The position numbers were made by a program, and so were the translations under genes. Source: Hydrogenimonas sp. (GTDB lineage Bacteria; Campylobacterota; Campylobacteria; Campylobacterales; Hydrogenimonadaceae). Taken from it: DNA of 5,674 bases. Positions 1-5,135 of the stretch are shown piece by piece; the stretch's first letter is position 1, and each line of letters opens with the position of its first letter. Under the pieces are notes generated by a model. That model was not told the origin of the DNA and searched no databases. It saw only the letters and a list, made by a program, of their open reading frames with translations. The stretch is taken from the NCBI GenBank assembly GCA_021647345.1, contig JAKIUX010000082.1, forward strand, positions 1-5,674, given 5' to 3'.

Positions 1-575
1 ACATAGTTGTCAGCGGCGGCGCGCTTCAGCCCGCCAAAGGCGGCGCCACGGTCAAAGATGTGATCGAAGCGATTAAGCCACCTAAAAACCTACACTACTT
101 CGACAGGAGAGACTACAACCCTGATCTTGCAGCACTAACCCCTACACGAAAAGCTCTTGGCATTAGAACAGGTCTTAACACCATAGAAAGACTGCCAGGG
201 ATTGGAGGGTGCGATACCGCTTTAATTGGAGTCTTTCATAAACCGTATGTAAAAAAATATATAGATATATTCGGCGACAGATATAAGCGCCTTGTCATAG
301 TAAAGGGAAATGAGGGGACACCGGAGGTTTTTGGCAAGTGCAGAATATGGATTCATGAAAACTTTAATACCAAAGAGCTTTCAATAGACCCTGCCGATTT
401 TGGTATAGAGTATAGAAAATCTTTTAAACGCATATCAAAAACAGAAAGTCTCAAAGCGCTAAAAAGTCCGTCATCAAAGCTAATGGATATTGCAAAGCTA
501 AATGCCGCCATTTGGCTTTACGCAAAAAATATGGCTTCAAGTATTAAAGAAGCATTCGAAAAAATTGATGGATAA
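1..575 (+). CDS. TrpD2/YbiB-like glycosyl (phosphoribosyl) transferase family protein, 3' part
   Basis: This is the C-terminal 190 residues of a protein with the fold of anthranilate phosphoribosyltransferase. The frame is open to the left edge, so the GTG at 60 is internal and the true start lies outside the window. Visible family features are a glycine-rich IVVSGGALQPAKGGA stretch, the RKALGIRTGLN segment (the TrpD 'RxLGxRTxxN' region), a GVFHKPYVKKYIDIFG strand-helix, the RLVIVKGNEGTPEV strand-turn, and a C-terminal helical segment with LNAAIWLYA. Classical TrpD joins PRPP to anthranilate in tryptophan synthesis. The TrpD2/YbiB branch has the same fold but binds nucleic acid and lacks proven transferase activity. 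The sequence after RTGLN diverges from TrpD, and no trp genes are adjacent, so I favour TrpD2. The N-terminal domain is unseen. The last 8 bases overlap the transporter start, which suggests cotranscription. TrpD2 versus true TrpD remains uncertain. Confidence 0.8.
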   Translation, partial: IVVSGGALQPAKGGATVKDVIEAIKPPKNLHYFDRRDYNPDLAALTPTRKALGIRTGLNTIERLPGIGGCDTALIGVFHKPYVKKYIDIFGDRYKRLVIVKGNEGTPEVFGKCRIWIHENFNTKELSIDPADFGIEYRKSFKRISKTESLKALKSPSSKLMDIAKLNAAIWLYAKNMASSIKEAFEKIDG

Positions 576-1800
576 ACGCTCAAACCACATAAAAAACGTT
601 CTGCACGGATTTTTTCTCTCGGTAGGCACAACCGTAGCAGAACCCGCCACTATTTTACCCCTTATAGTCAACTACTTCGGAGGCTCCTCTCTGCTTGTAG
701 GCTTTTTCAGCGCCCTTCTAAGAGGCGGAGCGGTGATCATGCAGCTCTTTGCAGCCTTCAAAGCTCAACACTACAAGCGTATGCTTCCATATCTTAGAGT
801 CGTTTTTCTCTTTAGATTCCTCTCCTGGTTTCTCATAGGGGTCTGCATCATCCTCTTCGGCAAGGAGCACCCTACTCTGACACTCTGGTGCATAGGCATA
901 GGGCTCTTTCTCTTTAGCTTTAGCGCAGGTTTCGGAGCCATCTACTTCAGAGAGATAATAGCGAAAATATTCTCCCATAAATTTAGGGGAAAGACGATGG
1001 CAACAAGGCAATTTTTCGCCGGTCTTGGTGCCATTATAAGCGGTGCTGTGACCGCCGTCGTGCTCGAGCGCTTCGAGCCTCCATACGATTTTGGCTACCT
1101 CTTCATGCTCAGTGCCGTATTGATGGGCATAGGGCTGAGCGCTTTCGCTACGGTAGAGGAACCTATAAAAGAGCGCTTCGAGACGAAGATAGACTCCTTC
1201 GCCGAATTTTTGAAACATGCAGCGAAGACTCTAAAGAGCGACAGGCAGCTTCAGATTCAGATAGCAACATTTCTTTTCGGCTACAGCTACCTCATCGCTC
1301 TGCCCTTTATCATTCTCGACGCTAAAGAGAAGATAGAGCTTACGGGTACGGCGGTAGGCGTACTCATAACGGCCCAGATGAGCGGTGCCATGCTAAGCAA
1401 CATTCTGTGGGGAAAGATAAGCGGCAGCGGCCGCAACAGGCTGGTGGCTAATATTGCGATTTCTATGCAGCTTACTGCAACTTTGCTCGCATTTTTCGCC
1501 GACAGCTTGACTCTTTACATGCTCATCTTCTTTCTCTTCGGAGCGGCAGCCGACGGAAACCGCATAGCCTCCGGAAATCTTATTCTCATACTAGCACCCG
1601 AAGCAAAACGGCCTCTTTATGTCGCCTTGCAGATGAATATAGTCTCTTTAGGAATGTTCTTCTCAATTCTTGGCGGATTTCTGCTCCACTTTGGAGGATA
1701 CCCTATGCTATATAGCGTTACCGCAGCGACACTTTTACTCGCCCTTGCCCTATCTTTCAAACTCATCGATCAGTTAAAAGAACCCTCTGAAAAGTCATAA
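568..1800 (+). CDS. Major facilitator superfamily (MFS) transporter, 12 TM
   Basis: This is a 410-residue inner-membrane protein of typical MFS size. About twelve hydrophobic helices can be read at roughly residues 11-35, 41-63, 72-96, 105-126, 147-168, 176-196, 230-250, 260-282, 291-311, 314-342, 353-376 and 379-399. The two six-helix halves are separated by a charged loop at about 197-229. The loop after helix 4 carries FSHKFRGKTMATRQ, in the place where MFS proteins of this type have a charged, Arg/Lys-rich turn. An earlier in-frame ATG at 502 would add 22 polar residues coded inside the upstream gene. The ATG at 568 fits the family better and overlaps the upstream stop (ATGGATAA), although no strong Shine-Dalgarno precedes it, so translational coupling is likely. 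The substrate cannot be read from the sequence; sugar, drug and metabolite exporters are all possible. Confidence 0.88.
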   Translation: MDKRSNHIKNVLHGFFLSVGTTVAEPATILPLIVNYFGGSSLLVGFFSALLRGGAVIMQLFAAFKAQHYKRMLPYLRVVFLFRFLSWFLIGVCIILFGKEHPTLTLWCIGIGLFLFSFSAGFGAIYFREIIAKIFSHKFRGKTMATRQFFAGLGAIISGAVTAVVLERFEPPYDFGYLFMLSAVLMGIGLSAFATVEEPIKERFETKIDSFAEFLKHAAKTLKSDRQLQIQIATFLFGYSYLIALPFIILDAKEKIELTGTAVGVLITAQMSGAMLSNILWGKISGSGRNRLVANIAISMQLTATLLAFFADSLTLYMLIFFLFGAAADGNRIASGNLILILAPEAKRPLYVALQMNIVSLGMFFSILGGFLLHFGGYPMLYSVTAATLLLALALSFKLIDQLKEPSEKS

Positions 1801-1804
1801 ATCG

Positions 1805-1870
1805 AGCGAAGGCTTTTAAATTTAGTCGCTGGTTTTTGGCATTCAACATCTAAATTATGTTAGCTTCGCT
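1805..1870. repeat. Nested imperfect palindrome in the intergenic region
   Basis: Two 7-bp arm pairs share exactly the same centre of symmetry (1837.5). AGCGAAG at 1805-1811 pairs with CTTCGCT at 1864-1870, and AATTTAG at 1819-1825 pairs with CTAAATT at 1850-1856. They are separated by a symmetric 7x7 unpaired interior. The right outer arm also lies inside a separate small hairpin, TTAGC-TTC-GCTAA (1860-1872), so the two folds are mutually exclusive. The function is unknown. It could be a transcript 3' end structure for the transporter operon, a protein-binding palindrome, or a decayed repeat. The matches are seen directly; biological meaning is inferred. Confidence 0.45.
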
Positions 1871-1879
1871 AAAAATCTC

Positions 1880-1909
1880 ATCTCGCCTAAGCGAGGTTTC
1901 GTAATTTTT
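1880..1909 (+). terminator. Candidate intrinsic terminator after the transporter
   Basis: A 7-bp stem (A1880-C1886 with G1891-T1897, one T.G wobble) has a core of CTCGC-CTAA-GCGAG and is followed by TTTCGTAATTTTT. The stem is compact and GC-rich, but the T-tract is interrupted, so termination may be partial. Its position, 80 bases after the transporter stop and upstream of the cytochrome -10 box, fits a boundary between transcription units. Confidence 0.45.
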
Positions 1910-1928
1910 CAGAGCACTCAATTTTATG

Positions 1929-1960
1929 TATAATTCTCAAAAATCTTTTTTAAAAGGTGG
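1929..1960 (+). promoter_or_regulatory. -10 box and Shine-Dalgarno for the multihaem cytochrome gene
   Basis: A perfect TATAAT lies at 1929-1934, preceded by T-rich sequence (ATTTTATG) and no clear -35. This is the usual look of sigma-70 promoters in Campylobacterota. Transcription would begin near 1941. An AAGGTGG Shine-Dalgarno at 1954-1960 is followed by ATG at 1965, 7 bases after its AAGG core. This pair decides the start of the cytochrome, because the earlier in-frame ATG at 1926 overlaps the -10 box itself and would be outside the transcript. Confidence 0.65.
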
Positions 1961-1964
1961 TATT

Positions 1965-3122
1965 ATGTATCTTATCCTGTCTCTGCTATTTGCCGTTGGA
2001 CTCATCGCCGACGGAAACTTCAACTCTTCGCACATCTGCAAAAGCTGCCATCCGCTAATTTACAAAGAGTATTTCGACTCTATGCACAGAAGATCTTCCA
2101 TATTTAACGACCCGGTTCATAAAGCTGTATGGGATCTTCATCCGCTTAAAAAAAGAGGCCGCTACAGCTGCGCCAAGTGCCACACTCCAAGCGATACTAA
2201 GCTTATGGAGGCTCTAAAAAGCGGCAAAACCGCACTTCCGAAAGAGAATGATATTCAACTGCAAGAGCCTATAGGATGCACATACTGCCACCGTATAGAG
2301 AACATAAAAAAGGGTTCGAAATCGAATATAAACATCATTAGTGACAAAGAGAGATACTACTTCGCCGCAAAGAACGGCAAAAATGAAGAGAGTGTAATAA
2401 AGTACCATAAATCTTCAGATATGATGGGGTTTGGCAAAAAAGGTATAGGCTCTCCTTTTCACACCATAGACTACTCAAACCCCAACTTCTCAAATGGAAA
2501 AATCTGCATCGGCTGCCATGAGTTCAAGAAAAACTCAAAAGGTTTGGATGTATGCGCTATGGACTTTGAGCGATCAGAAAAGAGTGACACCAACTGTATA
2601 ACATGCCATATGCCTCAAGTCAACGGCCCCATATCGACATTAACCTCAGAAAAGAGCCACGCTTTTCACGGATTTGCGGGCCTGCACAACAGTCCAAAGA
2701 TGCTTGCGAAATATATAAAACTAAAGATTGTGCCGGCAGATGAGACCATTGCTGTTTCAATCAAAAACGAAGCCGATCACAGGCTCTTTGCGCACCCTCT
2801 TAGAGTGGCGCAGCTTCGAGTAACAGTTATAAGAGACGGCAAAAGCTTTACACTTCCTGCTGTCAGCTTCTACAGGATTTTAGGCAAAGAGTCAAGACCG
2901 GCTATGCCGTGGGAGGCTACAGAGGTTTTAAAAGAGTACTCCTTGGAGGCGCACGATACAAAAAGGCTCGAATTTAACTTCAAAACAGAGAGTGGCGATC
3001 TTATAGAAGCGACACTCGGGTACTACATAGTAAACCCCAAGGCTGCCAAAAAGCTTGGTTTACAGGATTCAAAAGAGAGCAGCTTTAAAACGCTGGTAAC
3101 CCAAAAGATGCAGATCAAGTAG
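1965..3122 (+). CDS. Exported five-haem cytochrome c (cytochrome c554-like)
   Basis: This is a 385-residue periplasmic multihaem cytochrome. A short signal sequence (about residues 1-16, MYLILSLLFAVGLIADG) precedes five CxxCH haem-binding motifs: CKSCH 25-29, CAKCH 69-73, CTYCH 105-109, CIGCH 181-185 and CITCH 211-215. The stretch after haem 1 (YKEYFDSMHRRSS, with His41) resembles the distal-histidine region of the cytochrome c554 family, so His41, His52 and His59 are candidate axial ligands. After about residue 240 there are no haem motifs. This C-terminal part alternates hydrophobic strands (for example LRVTVIRDGKSFTLPAVSF) and looks beta-rich. Proteins of this family pass electrons in the periplasm in nitrogen or sulfur respiration; the partner is not in the window, so the electron donor and acceptor are unknown. 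The start at 1965 is set by the Shine-Dalgarno. The 3' end overlaps the opposing hydrolase by 8 bases. Confidence 0.88.
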   Translation: MYLILSLLFAVGLIADGNFNSSHICKSCHPLIYKEYFDSMHRRSSIFNDPVHKAVWDLHPLKKRGRYSCAKCHTPSDTKLMEALKSGKTALPKENDIQLQEPIGCTYCHRIENIKKGSKSNINIISDKERYYFAAKNGKNEESVIKYHKSSDMMGFGKKGIGSPFHTIDYSNPNFSNGKICIGCHEFKKNSKGLDVCAMDFERSEKSDTNCITCHMPQVNGPISTLTSEKSHAFHGFAGLHNSPKMLAKYIKLKIVPADETIAVSIKNEADHRLFAHPLRVAQLRVTVIRDGKSFTLPAVSFYRILGKESRPAMPWEATEVLKEYSLEAHDTKRLEFNFKTESGDLIEATLGYYIVNPKAAKKLGLQDSKESSFKTLVTQKMQIK

Positions 3123-3133
3123 TATTTGCATCT
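3106..3133 (-). terminator. Hairpin across the convergent stop codons, candidate terminator for the alr-hydrolase unit
   Basis: AGATGCAGAT at 3106-3115 pairs with ATTTGCATCT at 3124-3133, giving 10 bp with one G.T wobble and an 8-base loop. Both stop codons lie in it: TGA of the minus-strand hydrolase (3115-3117) and TAG of the cytochrome (3120-3122). Read on the minus strand, the stem runs into CTTTTGGG, a short T-tract, so it is a plausible though weak terminator for the minus-strand genes. On the plus strand the tail is AAAAAG, which does not suit intrinsic termination. Confidence 0.45.
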
Positions 3134-3972
3134 AAAAAGTGGGCTAAAATAGAAGTGTAAGTTTTTGGTTCATGCTTGAAAGCCCCTACATGCTCTCCCT
3201 CTAATAGAGATATTTTAGCTTCAGGGCAGAGCTTGGATAGGATGCTGCTATGGGTCTCTCCAAGCAGTCTGTCGCCCCTTTCGAAGATATATAGTATCTT
3301 CTCTCGGCAAAGGGTTTCACACCTCTTTTTATTGTCTGCAATCTTAAAATCGATTCCAAAAAGAGATTTGGCCAAGAAAGAGACGTAACCGTAAAATATA
3401 GAGGGCAGATAGGCTCTGCGCCACAGCTCCTGCCTAGCAAGAGCGTGAAAATCTATCCAAGGAGCATCTAAAACTATCTTTGCGAAATCTGTCGGCTTCT
3501 TCTCTTTCATCATTAAGGCGGTTGACGCTCCCATTGAAAAACCGTGCAGATACCATGAGAAACGCCTTTTAGAGTCAACTTCACGCAACCAGCCGAGCAT
3601 ATCCTCATGCTCTTTTACTCCGAAATAGACTCTTTTGCCTTCACTCTCGCCGTGAGCCCTAAGATCGACCATCATCACGTTGAAGTTCTGCTCGCGGTAC
3701 CACCTGCCAAGCTCGAATATTCCGCTGTGAAATCCGTTTCGGCTTCCGCCGTTGCCGTGCAGAAGAAGCACCGCTCTTTGGCTATCGGCAGCGACCCACC
3801 ACCCCTTTAGAAGCAGTCCGTCAGATGTCTTGAATTCTATATCTTCATACTCAACGCCCCATTCCGCAGGGGTTCTCTCTATCTTCTCATTTTTGCCGAG
3901 GGTCTGCCTATGAACGACCCATATTGGGTATAGCAGCGGAAATGAGGCGATCAGAGCGGCAAAAAGCTTCAT
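3115..3972 (-). CDS. Membrane-anchored alpha/beta hydrolase
   Basis: This 285-residue serine hydrolase resembles the BEM46/YfhR-type family ('alpha/beta hydrolase of unknown specificity'). A hydrophobic N-terminus (residues 2-20) likely forms a membrane anchor or uncleaved signal. The fold then shows the oxyanion-hole motif HGNGGSR (72-78), the VDLRAHGESEG strand and turn (102-112), and the nucleophile elbow GFSMGA (144-149) with Ser146. Asp234 (in FERGD) and His261 (in EGEHVG) complete the apparent catalytic triad, so the enzyme looks intact. The substrate cannot be deduced; esters, lipids or peptides are all possible. Its ATG overlaps the alr stop as ATGA (3969-3972), and no separate Shine-Dalgarno is evident, so it is probably made by translational coupling with alr. 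Its end overlaps the opposing cytochrome gene. Confidence 0.85.
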   Translation of the reverse strand: MKLFAALIASFPLLYPIWVVHRQTLGKNEKIERTPAEWGVEYEDIEFKTSDGLLLKGWWVAADSQRAVLLLHGNGGSRNGFHSGIFELGRWYREQNFNVMMVDLRAHGESEGKRVYFGVKEHEDMLGWLREVDSKRRFSWYLHGFSMGASTALMMKEKKPTDFAKIVLDAPWIDFHALARQELWRRAYLPSIFYGYVSFLAKSLFGIDFKIADNKKRCETLCREKILYIFERGDRLLGETHSSILSKLCPEAKISLLEGEHVGAFKHEPKTYTSILAHFLDANTT

Positions 3973-4967
3973 ACAACCACACGCTCAATCGATGGGCTAA
4001 GCTGCGTCATTACGACATAGCTGATAGTCCCAAGTTGCCGGGCCGCTTCGGCGGCATCAGAAAAGATGCAGATATTTTCATCCTTACCTTCGACAGATAT
4101 CATATCCATAGAGACGCGGCCTATAATCGGTCTGCCGTCCGGTAGAGTATAGGCGGCTCTTTGCCAACCGTCACCATAACCAATATCGTAGCTTGAGACT
4201 ATACAATCTTTCTCTACTCTCCCCTCGCCTCCATACCCTATGCGTGAGGCTGGAGCCGCTCTTCTACTTGAGACTCTTTTTGCCCAGAGCGACATTACGG
4301 GCTTTAGCTCCGGCGTATCGAAAGACGAGGGCATACTTAAGCAGCCGTAAGCGGCTATGCCGACTCTAGCTATATCCTCGTCAAAGGAATTTAGCCGAAA
4401 TAGTGCCGCTGAGTTGCAGCTATGCCACCTTATATCGGTTAAACCAAGCTCTTTAGCCTCATCTTTTATCTCTTCAAACCTCTTTTTTTGCCAGAAAAAA
4501 TCGCTTCCGAGTTCATCGGCGCTTCTGTAGTGGGTCATTACACCCTTTAAATGCAGTCCTCTTTGAAAAATCTTCCCTACCGCTTCTTTAAATCTATCCG
4601 GTTCTATGCCGTTTCGATGCATTCCGGTATCTACCTTTAGCTCTATCGAGAGATCCGGCGGCATCTTCTTAATATCGTCTATATCGTTTATGACAAACCT
4701 AAACCTTTGCGAAACCGGCTTAGAGGGAGTATCTGAGAGTATCAAAATTGTCTCAAAAAGCTCACCAACGATATTCGCTTCCGCCAGACTCCTAACCACT
4801 GCGTGGCGCACACCCGCTTCCGCCGCAAGATTTGCCATAATTTTTAGCCCATGGCCGTAGGCGTTGTCTTTGAGTACCAAAGCAATCTTCTCTACCGATT
4901 GAGTTTTATCGGCTATTTGGCTAATATTGTGAAAAAAGTTCTCTCTTGAAATTCTAATTTGTGACAT
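3969..4967 (-). CDS. alr: Alanine racemase (PLP-dependent)
   Basis: This cytoplasmic enzyme interconverts L- and D-alanine, supplying D-Ala for the D-Ala-D-Ala end of peptidoglycan. The fold-III PLP enzyme signatures are complete. Lys33 in VLKDNAYGHG binds PLP. KVDTGMHRNG (111-120) holds the conserved Arg118, and MTHYRSAD (144-151) follows. RIGYGG (242-247) carries Tyr245, the expected second catalytic base. GYGDGW (263-268) and GRVSMDM (283-289) form the C-terminal barrel signatures. At 332 residues it is shorter than the usual 360-390, but no domain is missing, and short forms are known in Campylobacterota. The ATG at 4967 puts the PLP lysine at the usual distance from the N-terminus. No Shine-Dalgarno is visible before it. 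It is the first gene of a two-gene unit with the hydrolase and is transcribed divergently from the small membrane protein and aguA. Confidence 0.95.
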   Translation of the reverse strand: MSQIRISRENFFHNISQIADKTQSVEKIALVLKDNAYGHGLKIMANLAAEAGVRHAVVRSLAEANIVGELFETILILSDTPSKPVSQRFRFVINDIDDIKKMPPDLSIELKVDTGMHRNGIEPDRFKEAVGKIFQRGLHLKGVMTHYRSADELGSDFFWQKKRFEEIKDEAKELGLTDIRWHSCNSAALFRLNSFDEDIARVGIAAYGCLSMPSSFDTPELKPVMSLWAKRVSSRRAAPASRIGYGGEGRVEKDCIVSSYDIGYGDGWQRAAYTLPDGRPIIGRVSMDMISVEGKDENICIFSDAAEAARQLGTISYVVMTQLSPSIERVVV

Positions 4968-4973
4968 TCGGAC

Positions 4974-4979
4974 ATTTTA
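4974..4979 (-). promoter_or_regulatory. Possible -10 box for alr implying a leaderless transcript
   Basis: Read on the minus strand, TAAAAT (4979 down to 4974) is preceded by ATATTTGAC and lies exactly six bases before the alr ATG at 4967. Transcription starting at the normal distance would begin at or next to the A of the start codon. This agrees with the missing Shine-Dalgarno. The match to the consensus is moderate and no -35 is seen. The promoter could instead lie further upstream inside the divergent small gene. Confidence 0.25.
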
Positions 4980-5006
4980 GTCAAATATGCGTAAAATGGA
5001 GGTAAA

Positions 5007-5135
5007 GTGAACTGGGTAGCGTGGGTGAAGGTGATAGGCATGATATTGACGGCTATCTTTGTTATAGCTATGGTTTACAGAAGCGTACGTGTCATAAAGG
5101 ATGAGGAAGATGACAGAATGCACCTTCCCGATTGA
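5007..5135 (+). CDS. Small single-pass membrane protein, 42 aa, unknown function
   Basis: A GTG-start frame of 42 codons is preceded by a strong GGAGGT (4998-5003), 4 bases from the start. The product has one hydrophobic helix at about residues 3-24, with Trp3 and Trp6 at one end and Tyr24-Arg25 at the other. A basic stretch (Arg25, Arg28, Lys31) and an acidic tail DEEDD (32-36), ending in RMHLPD, follow. By the positive-inside rule the C-terminus faces the cytoplasm. The frame ends 26 bases inside aguA in a different phase, so the two are probably coupled. I do not recognise the family. Its size and shape recall small subunits or assembly factors of membrane complexes, but no sequence motif supports a specific one. 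The strong ribosome site and the charge pattern argue for a real gene. Confidence 0.65.
   Translation: MNWVAWVKVIGMILTAIFVIAMVYRSVRVIKDEEDDRMHLPD

Noticed and set aside
11..47. GC-rich patch with a repeated GGCGGCGC (15-22 and 39-46) and a CCGCC-AAA-GGCGG hairpin
   Set aside because: It encodes a glycine/alanine-rich loop of the TrpD2-like protein in frame, so codon content explains it.
502..567. Upstream ATG extension of the transporter
   Set aside because: It would add 22 polar residues without a ribosome site and lies within the TrpD2-like coding sequence; the start at 568 matches the family's N-terminus better.
718..1218. 166-codon minus-strand open frame inside the transporter gene
   Set aside because: It lies wholly opposite a clear MFS coding region, shows no domain, and has a charged composition typical of the antisense of membrane helices.
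1926..1964. Upstream ATG extension of the cytochrome
   Set aside because: This ATG abuts the TATAAT box and would precede the transcript; the ATG at 1965 has a good Shine-Dalgarno and begins a signal peptide directly.
3176..4860. Several 67-84 codon plus-strand open frames and other short frames opposite alr and the hydrolase
   Set aside because: They overlap well-supported genes on the other strand, and I see neither recognisable motifs nor good ribosome sites in them.
5101..5109. ATG at 5101 as the aguA start
   Set aside because: The only ribosome-site match (AAAGGA) overlaps this ATG, whereas it is well spaced for the ATG at 5110.
3969..5135. Genome-wide reassignment of UGA to an amino acid
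   Set aside because: TGA is the natural stop of alr, of the hydrolase and of the small membrane gene in this same window, at the expected protein ends.
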